13,928 nucleotides of DNA from JACJXF01 sp964404825 (GTDB taxonomy: Bacteria > Bacteroidota > Bacteroidia > Bacteroidales > GCA-2748055): NCBI GenBank assembly GCA_964404825.1, contig CAYOLQ010000087.1, positions 1 through 13,928 on the forward strand, given 5' to 3'. The translations under genes were made by a program, and so were the position numbers. This document shows, one piece after another, positions 7,267 through 13,928 of this stretch. How positions within the stretch are numbered: position 1 is the first letter of the stretch; every line of letters begins with the position of its first letter. A model generated the notes under the pieces. That model ran no database searches. It was given only the letters and a program-made list of their open reading frames with translations, and was not told where the DNA came from.

Positions 7267-9147
7267 TCATCTGATGTTTTTTGCTTCTGCTCTTTGCAAT
7301 CCAATAACTTCTGTAGTTAATAAGGTTCTGTTATAAACCCGAAGATTTTTGATCAAATCAGGATTTACTTCCCAGGATCGGGGACCGTTACAATCAGTGA
7401 AGTTGTGACTAAAAAAAACTGTTCCTCTTTCCTTTGTATCGCCTCCATCCTGGAATTCTTCGTCAATAACCATACTAATCAAGGCAGGAAAACCATCGAC
7501 AATAATGGCAACATGATGCGTTTTACCGGGAGATAAGAGTCCCCTGTTGGATGAGAGATTAACAGTATCCTTTCCATCACTCATTGTAAATAAAACAGAG
7601 CTGTCTGGCAGAAGTTCAACTTTTAAGCCTTTGCCATTTTGCATGCCGTTAATTATGCTGTAAGGTTGGTTCAATGAACCAACACTTAATTGAAAAGAAA
7701 TCGTAAAACCACCCCCGTTATTGAGAGCAGGGAGCAAAGGTGATTTAATTCGCTTTCTCACGGAGTTTTTATAATATATCAATCCTACCTCAGGAACCTT
7801 ACTAATCTGGAATTGTGATGAAAGAGTCTCAATGAATTCTGATGGGATAGTAAAACTTTTTATTTCTTTTTTATCACTTACACGGGCAACTATTCTTCCT
7901 TCCGGTTGTTCTCCGGAAAAGTTAGGCGGATTTAACCTTTCCACGGATTTGTAGCCAAGCTGATCAATGCGGTATTGGAAAAGTTCAGGTTCAGTTACAT
8001 AAATTTCACCGTTCCTGTTTTCGTAATAACTGATATACACGAGATCTCTACCTGAATAGTCGCCAATAGCACCTGCACTATTGTTATAAAAGGCAAGAAA
8101 TCCTTTACCATCCGGACTTTTATTAAAAGAATATGGCCCTTGTGGATGTTTTACCGGGCGTCCTGCAGGACTGTAACGGAGAATATCTGTTTCCCAGTTT
8201 TTCCCCTGGTCTGTACTCCGGGTGAGTCCGATAACTCCAAAGGTTGTTCTCCAGGTAAAAATCCAGAGACTATCATTCAAAATAAAAGGCCCAAAGTCAG
8301 CGGCATTATTATATTTTGGATGAGTGATACCTTGCCCTTCAGGAAACAGCTTTATTTCAAGATCTTCAAGCCGGTCATTTTTCAGGTAATTAACATACCT
8401 GACGAAAAAAGATTCCCCATTTCCGGTACTTGTGCGAGGTCCATGTTTTGTGGTCCAGCCGATTGCATCATTTCCTGATATTATAACAGGAGCAGGGGCA
8501 TTGTAAATAACAAGGTATTTTCCTTTAAAAGCAGTAGAGCGATCTATATCGCTGACAGGCAAATTAAATTTATGAGCAGGAGAAAAATTTCCCTTTTCAT
8601 CAACATAACGAAAAACAAATTTGCCAACATGGTGCCGGGGCGCTTTTGCCAGTTCTGGCATATCCTTCTCAGGACCCTTCAGATACATTATATAAACCTG
8701 TCCGGTAACGGGATGTCTGAAAAATCTCCCATATGAGTTTACCGGAGGACCTTCTGGTTCTACATCGAACCATTCACCCCATGTATTCCCCTTATCCGTT
8801 GATTTCCTGGCAATAATATGCTGACTGGGGTTCCCTTCACCGACTCTTGCAGCTGTCAGTGTTTCAAGCCATACACTATCATTTACTATGAACCTGTTTA
8901 ATCCCTCCATATAATCATACTTACTGGGAAGATTCTGCGCTTTGAGTGACAACCCGATTTTCGCGTTTTCAAATGCACGCCAATCGGACTTTTGCAGAGG
9001 ATCAGGGAATATATATGGGTTTAAAATTCCTGACGTTGGGGAATTGTTAGACGCATCAGATGATTTTTTATTTGTGATAAAAACAGCTGCTGCTATTATC
9101 AGTATAATGGCTGAAATAGTAATAAGTACTTTTTGTTGTTTTTTCAT
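7267..9147 (-). CDS. Membrane-anchored BNR/sialidase-fold protein with LamG-like domain
   Basis: 626 residues. An N-terminal MKKQQK and hydrophobic stretch 7-25 without a following cysteine indicate a signal anchor or uncleaved signal. Residues about 75-460 form a beta-propeller of the sialidase superfamily: two clean Asp-boxes are present, STDKGNTW (116-123) and STDQGKNW (311-318). Residues about 470-620 look like a concanavalin/LamG-type sandwich (GGGFTISFQLSVGS, GKTHHVAIIVDG, ending NLRVYNRTLLTTEV). I do not find the (F/Y)RIP motif of classical GH33 sialidases and cannot assign the arginine triad, so a sialic-acid substrate is not supported; other exo-glycosidases and binding proteins share the fold. 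The start ATG (9145-9147) gives the anchor directly. It is convergent with the fucosidase and 534 bp downstream of the large beta-helix gene on the same strand. Confidence 0.87.
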   Translation of the reverse strand: MKKQQKVLITISAIILIIAAAVFITNKKSSDASNNSPTSGILNPYIFPDPLQKSDWRAFENAKIGLSLKAQNLPSKYDYMEGLNRFIVNDSVWLETLTAARVGEGNPSQHIIARKSTDKGNTWGEWFDVEPEGPPVNSYGRFFRHPVTGQVYIMYLKGPEKDMPELAKAPRHHVGKFVFRYVDEKGNFSPAHKFNLPVSDIDRSTAFKGKYLVIYNAPAPVIISGNDAIGWTTKHGPRTSTGNGESFFVRYVNYLKNDRLEDLEIKLFPEGQGITHPKYNNAADFGPFILNDSLWIFTWRTTFGVIGLTRSTDQGKNWETDILRYSPAGRPVKHPQGPYSFNKSPDGKGFLAFYNNSAGAIGDYSGRDLVYISYYENRNGEIYVTEPELFQYRIDQLGYKSVERLNPPNFSGEQPEGRIVARVSDKKEIKSFTIPSEFIETLSSQFQISKVPEVGLIYYKNSVRKRIKSPLLPALNNGGGFTISFQLSVGSLNQPYSIINGMQNGKGLKVELLPDSSVLFTMSDGKDTVNLSSNRGLLSPGKTHHVAIIVDGFPALISMVIDEEFQDGGDTKERGTVFFSHNFTDCNGPRSWEVNPDLIKNLRVYNRTLLTTEVIGLQRAEAKNIR

Positions 9148-9304
9148 AAGATTAATTTTATGCTTTCAGATACATACTGCAAGGAGTTGATGGCGTGTTT
9201 CATGTTCATTGTTTAATAAGTTTGGTAGCGTACTTATTTCAATTGATCAGGAAATTTGCAAATCAGATGATAACTATCGTTTAGGTTTTTTATAGAAATG
9301 AAGA

Positions 9305-9336
9305 ATTTAGGGTATCCCGTTCAGGATACCCTAAAT
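9305..9336 (-). terminator. Strong 13-bp stem hairpin, probable terminator
   Basis: Perfect stem ATTTAGGGTATCC (9305-9317) with GGATACCCTAAAT (9324-9336) and a 6-base loop. On the - strand it is followed by TCTTCATTTCT, a moderate T-rich run, which fits termination of the transcript from the large beta-helix gene or from the ancestral fucosidase gene upstream. On the + strand the following bases are not T-rich. A regulatory or mobile-element role is possible. Confidence 0.5.
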
Positions 9337-9487
9337 AGACATTCCTCATTACTAACTAAACTAAAAGACTATATATAGAGTTAATTTGAATAAATTTGTA
9401 CTGAGGAATATGTAACTTTTTTAAAGCTTTTAGGTTTCCAGGTGAAAAATACAATTGAGTGAATGTTTTATAATTACGGTTTCATCA

Positions 9488-9655
9488 ATAGTCCATTTTG
9501 AATGGAGTTGCATCCAAAATATTAAACATCCGGACTTTTGAGTGTTACATGGCAAAGCCATCATGGTGCTTGGCTGCTATTAGCAGGTATCTCATCCCTG
9601 CATCCTTTGCGAGCTAAACAATGGAATCGGCATTGTATTTAAACGGGTTAAACTC
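9488..9655 (-). pseudogene. Relic of a GH29 alpha-L-fucosidase gene
   Basis: Reading the - strand in one frame gives EFNPFKYNADSIV (from 9655), a TAG at 9614-9616, LAKDAGMRYLLIAAKHHDGF followed by AM (9613-9548), a TAA at 9545-9547, then HSKVRMFNILDATPFKMDY down to 9488 and two stops at 9482-9487. This follows the canonical GH29 segment FNP.KFDAD.WV.LAKDAG.KYL...AKHHDGFAM.HSKVS.YN..DATPF.RD in order and without a frameshift. The internal stops sit where Trp and an aromatic residue (Tyr or Phe) are expected, so each needs very few base changes. About 55 codons of a roughly 450-codon gene remain. The relic carries KHHDGF, unlike KHGDEF in the intact fucosidase at 5404-7008, so it is not a recent copy of that gene. 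Confidence 0.82.
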
Positions 9656-9681
9656 ACAGATGCCTGGTCAACAGATCAAAT

Positions 9682-12600
9682 TCATTGATCAATTTTTATA
9701 AAGTGTTTAACTGTAATACCTTCCTTAGTGAAAATCTTTAATGAATAAAACCCGGGTTCAAGTTTTGAAATGTTAACAATCCCTTTGGTATCAGCGAAAC
9801 TCATTTCGTTCCTTGAGCGACCATATGAATCTGTTACCAATACCTTCTGAATTTTTTGTCCATTACAACTGACATTTATCTGATCATTTGCCGGGCAGGG
9901 AAAAACAGAAACAAATGAGGTCATTTCATTTGATTTTTCAACATCTGATTTGCTTTCAAGTCCCCACTCCTTCATCAGGTAATTTTCAATATTTACCCTG
10001 TTTTCCTCATTCATTTTACCTCTGTACATTATTATCTCTGCTATATCTCCAATATAATTCCCGGTTGAAGAAGATGCTGTTTTTCCAAGATAACTGTGCA
10101 TCCAGTATTCATTAAAGTCATAATCAGCAGGTACACCTGATATTAACTCACCGTTTTCATAATAATAAATCCGTCCTGATTTCCGGGTATAGGTTCTAAC
10201 TTTAAAGTCCTCTCCGGGAACTCCGATATTTCCTGTATTCCCCCATTTCAGGTTATTCTGTGATGCTCCTATGCTTAGGGTACCTGACGATCCAGGATTT
10301 CCTTTGCAAAACATTACCTGGTCGCCCGAATTGCTGTGAACCGTGAACAGGGTAAAGTCCTCCCTGTCGAATTTGGCAAGATTGCCCGATACTTCCAAAC
10401 TCTTGTGGCTGGTCGACATCCAGCTTGTGCCATTAAAATGGACTGTAGGGAAGCCGTTTAACCCGTCAGGATTGACAATGGGCATTAATGCCTTGTAATA
10501 CTGATACATGCTGTACCGGTTAAAGGTACGGTCCTTCCATTCCGCCACTTTTTCACTATTAAGATCCTTGGCTGTGATCCACATATGGATACCGGGTACA
10601 TCAGAGGGTAAAAAACCGGATTTTACTGGTTTTGCAGGATAATCGATCCAAACTGCATTATTTTCAGTAAAAACAACCTTCCTCGGTCCCACATCGTTTA
10701 AATCAATGGGTTGAAAGCCTTTATCCAGGGCAGGGGATCCTTCTTTAAAGGTAAAATTCCGGATGAATGGGTTTGTAAACAGCGGGTCAGCTTGTAAAGA
10801 ATAAAGGTCATAATCATACGCTGAGCGCCATTGAGTTAAAGACATTCCAGCTTTCATCCTGATGCTGTCAACCGAATAGTCCCAGAATATGTTGTTATCA
10901 GAGACTAATTTACGTTCAGCAAGAACAACTCCGGATACTTCTTCTTCAACCCCATCAAAAAATCTCTGTCCCCCGTTCTGTATAAATATGTTCCTGGAAA
11001 AAATACTATATGGATATCCCAATCCGAAAGGATTGGGTAGTGGGCTGACAGCACTGCCATTCTTTAAAACAGAACTACCGGCTCCAAAAGCAATAATATT
11101 ATTTTCATTTACATGCCCAATACTTTTCTGGTGAAATACTTCGGCATTTGAACCGTAAAAAATATTGTTCTTTACNNNNNNNNNNACTGTCCAGTATGCA
11201 CTGTTATCGTCCATGTAAATACATCCCCCACTGTAGTCGCGTGCTTCTACATCATAGATCAGGTTCCCTTCCAAAACGGAACCGGGCTGCGGGCCGGTAA
11301 AGTATATGCCTCCGATATCGCTGACCATTCCCTGGCAAACCGTGTGAATAAGATTCTTCCTGATGATGTTTTTATACCCAAAGCCTATCCCCGTCTCCTC
11401 CTGAACTGCATGAGCCTGATGATTAATCGCATTGTAAAAGCCATATCGGATATAATTATGCTCAATGGTCAGATATACTGGTTTACCGACAGCCATAGCC
11501 GGCTGCTGGGCTAAATGAAAAAGACCATAACCGAAAATATCGTTGTCATGAAAATTATTATAAGCTGACCGGGTTGTTGTATTGGTTATGTTTCCCGACA
11601 AGTTTATTCCGAAGGACCCCAAATCCCTGAAATACGATGTTGCCACTTCTGCTCCCATTGTGCCCTGTCCCAGTCTTATTGCTCCCTCGTTCAGATGCGC
11701 GAAAAAACAGTTTTTCACGGAAAAAGCCCTTGTAAAATATGCACGGATTGCAAATCCTCCAGCCTCATTACTGTATTGTGGTGTCCGGTCTACTTTGGAG
11801 TTATTATGCATAAATGCTATTTTTTCGAAACTTATATTCCAGACATAGGCGTTGGAACCGTCAATACCGTTAATATCAAAGAATGTAAAACCCTTTGGCG
11901 CAAATACCTCTGCGGTTTCTTTATCGTCTCCTGCCCCGGGAACGTAAAACAGGTTACCCGTTGGCTTGTCCAGATACCACTCCCCCGGGGAGTTGCACTC
12001 TTCGAAAACATTATCACAAAAATATGCAGATAGTCCCGCTCCATGAGCAGGGTGACTTCCATTCATATCCTGATTGGGTTTATACCCCAGTGTTACAATA
12101 TTGGTCCCCGGATTAAATGAAACAATATTCATTCGTTCTGCTACCCACCTGTGTGTATGCACCATGATCACATCTGTAAGATTCCTCCAGTTGCCGGAGA
12201 TATCTCCGGGGAATACCTGGACGCGATCGGAGAATGCAGTAACCTCACCCAGTGTGTTTGGCATAATGGAAGAAATCCGGAACGAGCCAACAGCGGGAAA
12301 TCTTGGTCGCAATGCCCTTGATCCATTAACATACAAAGAATTAAAATACCAGCTTCCGGCTTTTACTTCGGGTAAATATTTTACCCAGGCAGAAACCCCG
12401 TTAATTGTCGTGTCCTTCCAACCGGTAATTAATTCTCCACCGGTAACCACAGGAATTTTATCTTCTGGCAATCGTAAACTATAAGGATCATCATTTTTTG
12501 TCAATAATTCTGCTGCAATATCACTAGAAGCACCCCCGGCCCACTCTCCCCTGAAATGTATATTCCCTCCTAAAAAAGAATTAATGCTTATTGTATTTAG

Positions 12601-13536
12601 AACCTGGTGATACCCTGGCATCAGGTGGATCACAGCCGGATTATTCAGTGTTTTTGAGTGATCCTTAATAATATCACCATAATTTTCCGGAGTGCCGATG
12701 ATCTGTCCGGCAGGTGTTCCAGATAATGCCGGCAATTGAGTATTAGGTACCCTGTTTGACAATCTCACTTTTTCAATGGCAGCCTGGATAGTTTTCAGGG
12801 ATTGTTCAGGAGATTCTCCTGAAAATGAATCATTTCCATGAGGAGATACATAGTAATGAACAGTGTCCATTGTATAGTTGGAATCAATCTGAATAGTATG
12901 CATTCCCAGGTTATTGTAATTTGCAATGGAAACAATCCATTCCGATTTGTCAGCAAAAGTTTTTCCGGAATCTGCATCAAAACCCCGGGCATCGTCCCAA
13001 TCTGTGTTTCCTTTGAGGATACCTGGTTTCCGGATGATCATATAGGGCCCTCCCAGAGCAACACTGCTTGCGGTTGCGCTGTCAACACCAGCTATCTCCC
13101 ACATCTCCTTTACTCCTTCCCTGCCAATTAAATCAATTAAAGAATCTCCCCTGAATAATCCCATGGCATCGTCATGGAAAAAATGCAATACATAATCACC
13201 GGGTTTGTTCAATGAATCCGTGACGACCTTGTTCACTCTTGCTTTAACATCGGCAGTAGCGTCTTTATTGACAATAGTATAAACGGATTTTGGAGCAAGA
13301 ACTACATCTCCAAATGAGAAATACATTCCTTTGGCCGGGTCAGTCGGGAAAAGGGCTCCGTTGTTGGAATTTCTTATGTTGAAGTCAATAAGATTAACAG
13401 GCTGGGAACCGGGATTATAAATTTCAATAGAAGATTTAAGGCCCCAGAATGCCATTTCTGAGATAAAAACCTCCTGAGCTTTACCGAAGATGTTAATAAT
13501 AGAAAAACAAATGGAAAGAATAAGATATTTTCTCAT
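9682..13536 (-). CDS. Large T9SS-secreted GH141-like beta-helix protein, multidomain
   Basis: 1284 residues including an assembly gap. Signal peptide MRKYLILSICFSIINIFGKA, then a lamin-tail-like domain (21 to about 210: EVFISEMAFWG, IEIYNPGSQPVNLIDF, VLAPKSVYTIVN). The beta-helix part (about 227-945) starts HYYVSPHGNDSFSG and contains YFNSLYVNGSRALRPRFP, GEWYLDKPTGNLFYVP, SDIGGIYFTG and GGCIYMDDNSAYW, matching the motif order of the protein at 2032-4065 and pointing to a GH141-like fold. A LamG-like sandwich follows (about 975-1187: GIHMWITAKDL, FTLFTVHSNSGDQ, IGDIAEIIMYRGKM). The C-terminus is a type A T9SS sorting domain (about 1210-1284: VSVFPCPANDQINVS, LEPGFYSLKIF). The protein is therefore likely delivered to the cell surface. 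The catalytic assignment is by motif similarity only; fucosidase activity is one possibility. Its 5' flank is the palindromic element at 13556-13822. Confidence 0.9.
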   Translation of the reverse strand: MRKYLILSICFSIINIFGKAQEVFISEMAFWGLKSSIEIYNPGSQPVNLIDFNIRNSNNGALFPTDPAKGMYFSFGDVVLAPKSVYTIVNKDATADVKARVNKVVTDSLNKPGDYVLHFFHDDAMGLFRGDSLIDLIGREGVKEMWEIAGVDSATASSVALGGPYMIIRKPGILKGNTDWDDARGFDADSGKTFADKSEWIVSIANYNNLGMHTIQIDSNYTMDTVHYYVSPHGNDSFSGESPEQSLKTIQAAIEKVRLSNRVPNTQLPALSGTPAGQIIGTPENYGDIIKDHSKTLNNPAVIHLMPGYHQVLNTISINSFLGGNIHFRGEWAGGASSDIAAELLTKNDDPYSLRLPEDKIPVVTGGELITGWKDTTINGVSAWVKYLPEVKAGSWYFNSLYVNGSRALRPRFPAVGSFRISSIMPNTLGEVTAFSDRVQVFPGDISGNWRNLTDVIMVHTHRWVAERMNIVSFNPGTNIVTLGYKPNQDMNGSHPAHGAGLSAYFCDNVFEECNSPGEWYLDKPTGNLFYVPGAGDDKETAEVFAPKGFTFFDINGIDGSNAYVWNISFEKIAFMHNNSKVDRTPQYSNEAGGFAIRAYFTRAFSVKNCFFAHLNEGAIRLGQGTMGAEVATSYFRDLGSFGINLSGNITNTTTRSAYNNFHDNDIFGYGLFHLAQQPAMAVGKPVYLTIEHNYIRYGFYNAINHQAHAVQEETGIGFGYKNIIRKNLIHTVCQGMVSDIGGIYFTGPQPGSVLEGNLIYDVEARDYSGGCIYMDDNSAYWTXXXXVKNNIFYGSNAEVFHQKSIGHVNENNIIAFGAGSSVLKNGSAVSPLPNPFGLGYPYSIFSRNIFIQNGGQRFFDGVEEEVSGVVLAERKLVSDNNIFWDYSVDSIRMKAGMSLTQWRSAYDYDLYSLQADPLFTNPFIRNFTFKEGSPALDKGFQPIDLNDVGPRKVVFTENNAVWIDYPAKPVKSGFLPSDVPGIHMWITAKDLNSEKVAEWKDRTFNRYSMYQYYKALMPIVNPDGLNGFPTVHFNGTSWMSTSHKSLEVSGNLAKFDREDFTLFTVHSNSGDQVMFCKGNPGSSGTLSIGASQNNLKWGNTGNIGVPGEDFKVRTYTRKSGRIYYYENGELISGVPADYDFNEYWMHSYLGKTASSSTGNYIGDIAEIIMYRGKMNEENRVNIENYLMKEWGLESKSDVEKSNEMTSFVSVFPCPANDQINVSCNGQKIQKVLVTDSYGRSRNEMSFADTKGIVNISKLEPGFYSLKIFTKEGITVKHFIKIDQ
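11176..11185. other. Assembly gap of 10 Ns inside the large beta-helix gene
   Basis: Ten Ns interrupt the coding sequence between codons 784 and 787. The reading frame is the same on both sides. Both flanks carry the dinucleotide GT (coding strand) at the gap edge. Joining them on that overlap yields YWTVKNN in frame, a sequence that suits a beta-helix coil, so the gap may be a scaffolding artefact with no missing bases. Confidence 0.97.
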
Positions 13537-13555
13537 TTGGGCTTATTTATGTTTA

Positions 13556-13822
13556 ATTTAATCCTACTTTGACAGATTTGAAAAAAAAATTCAAAATGCA
13601 AAACTCAAATTGCAAAATGCAAATTAAGGCTACATATTTAAATAGAAACTGGCGATAATATTGCATCTGCTGCACTTAACTTTTACTTTTTTAAAATATT
13701 TCATTAATAAAGTAGTTTTGAATATAACTAATTTTGCAGATTCAAGCGCATATTTTGCATTTTGATATTTGCATTTTGCACTTTGCTTCCCAATTTCGGA
13801 ATATGTCAAAGTAGAATTAAAT
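13556..13822. repeat. MITE-like palindromic element upstream of the large beta-helix gene
   Basis: The ends form a 19-bp inverted repeat with one mismatch (13556-13574 with 13804-13822), core CTACTTTGACA/TGTCAAAGTAG. Inside is a second, 19-bp inverted repeat with one mismatch (CAAATTGCAAAATGCAAAT at 13606-13624 with 13767-13785). The arms are built from short direct repeats of the type CAAAATGCAAA. The middle (about 13627-13755) is AT-rich and noncoding on both strands. Size (267 bp), terminal inverted repeats and lack of coding potential fit a miniature transposable element or a Bacteroidota intergenic repeat. I see no clear target-site duplication. It ends 20 bp from the start codon of the - strand gene, so that gene's promoter must lie in or beyond it. 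Confidence 0.6.
13788..13819. repeat. Right copy of the 32-bp perfect inverted repeat
   Basis: Exact reverse complement of 7024-7055. It makes up most of the right end of the MITE-like element, so the left copy at 7024 represents that same end in the opposite orientation. The two copies enclose 6732 bp containing only - strand genes. Confidence 0.9.
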
Positions 13823-13928
13823 ATGTTTAAAATTAATTAAAGCACCGGTTCCAATATCCCACCATGCACGCCAGTTCCAGGGAGTATAGGCACAATGGGT
13901 ACCTTCGATGGAAAGATTTTAAACCTGA
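13817..13928 (-). pseudogene. Truncated Gfo/Idh/MocA-family oxidoreductase remnant (partial)
   Basis: On the - strand a frame reads NLSIEGTHCAYTPWNWRAWW continuing DIGTGAL, then loses resemblance (INFKHI) and stops at 13817-13819 inside the inverted repeat. The segment YTPWNWRAWWDIGTGAL matches the conserved P.NWR.WWD.GTGALGDM.CH stretch of Bacteroidota Gfo/Idh/MocA oxidoreductases. An in-frame TAA at 13919-13921 precedes it, so the gene is already interrupted. The upstream part lies beyond the right edge. Homology ends at about 13838, close to the repeat element, consistent with truncation by insertion or rearrangement. Assigned from about 17 residues, so some doubt remains. Confidence 0.65.

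Larger units (their letters stand above)
9148..9681. other. 534-bp intergenic region with hairpin and gene relic
   Basis: Between two - strand genes. From the sialidase-like start outward: 9148-9304 is AT-rich leader containing the perfect palindrome ATTTGCAAAT at 9254-9263 and no recognisable Bacteroidota promoter (TTTG/TAnnTTTG). A 13-bp-stem hairpin lies at 9305-9336. In 9337-9487 I see nothing. A GH29 coding remnant fills 9488-9655, ending 26 bp short of the large gene's stop codon. The size of the spacer is explained largely by the relic. Confidence 0.7.

Noticed and set aside
9145..9210. Possible 21-codon leader peptide ending at the start of the sialidase-like gene (MNMKHAINSLQYVSESIKLI...)
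   Set aside because: It overlaps the ATG by a TTATGA junction, but it is very short, has no recognisable features or ribosome-binding site, and is consistent with chance.
9684..9693. Palindrome ATTGATCAAT at the 3' end of the large gene
   Set aside because: It overlaps the last codons (IDQ) of the gene and has no accompanying structure; a 10-bp AT-rich palindrome is likely chance.
11582..12484. Several open frames of 80-136 codons on the + strand opposite the large beta-helix gene
   Set aside because: They lie antisense to a well-supported domain-rich gene and show no family motifs; they are shadow frames.
13591..13625. CAAAATGCAAA-type direct repeats considered as a CRISPR-like array
   Set aside because: Units are short, adjacent and imperfect with no uniform spacers or cas genes; they are arms of the palindromic element.

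Overview
The window looks like the chromosome of a polysaccharide-degrading member of the Bacteroidota, probably assembled from a metagenome because it contains a run of 10 Ns. The grounds are type IX secretion (T9SS) C-terminal sorting tails on two proteins, AT-rich spacers without Shine-Dalgarno sequences, lipoprotein-type signal peptides on glycosidases, and a dense run of glycan-active genes. No rRNA, tRNA, CRISPR array, integrase or SusC/SusD pair is visible.

Left block (1-7008, all + strand): the tail of a T9SS cargo protein; an unclassified TIM-barrel glycosidase-like protein (227-1927); a secreted right-handed beta-helix protein resembling GH141 (2032-4065); a GH99/WbsX-like lipoprotein (4203-5297); and a GH29 alpha-L-fucosidase lipoprotein (5404-7008). 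Spacers are about 70-140 bp with no obvious terminator, so co-transcription is plausible. The GH29 enzyme is the firmest functional anchor. Together with the GH141-like proteins it points to exo-acting trimming of a fucose-containing glycan. The exact substrate cannot be read from the sequence.

Right block (about 7056-13787, all genes on the - strand): a membrane-anchored BNR/sialidase-fold protein with a C-terminal LamG-like domain (7267-9147), a 534-bp spacer, and a 1284-residue T9SS cargo protein (9682-13536) with lamin-tail-like, GH141-like beta-helix, LamG-like and sorting domains. The spacer holds a 13-bp perfect-stem hairpin and, next to the large gene, an eroded fragment of a second GH29 fucosidase gene.

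The most unusual structure is a 32-bp perfect inverted repeat (7024-7055 and 13788-13819) that exactly brackets the reverse-oriented block. The right copy is one end of a MITE-like, palindrome-rich element (13556-13822). That element lies immediately upstream of the large gene and abuts a truncated, stop-containing Gfo/Idh/MocA oxidoreductase remnant that runs off the window. The arrangement suggests either inversion of a 6.7-kb glycosidase block between repeats or repeated insertion of a small mobile element, with gene decay at the edges.
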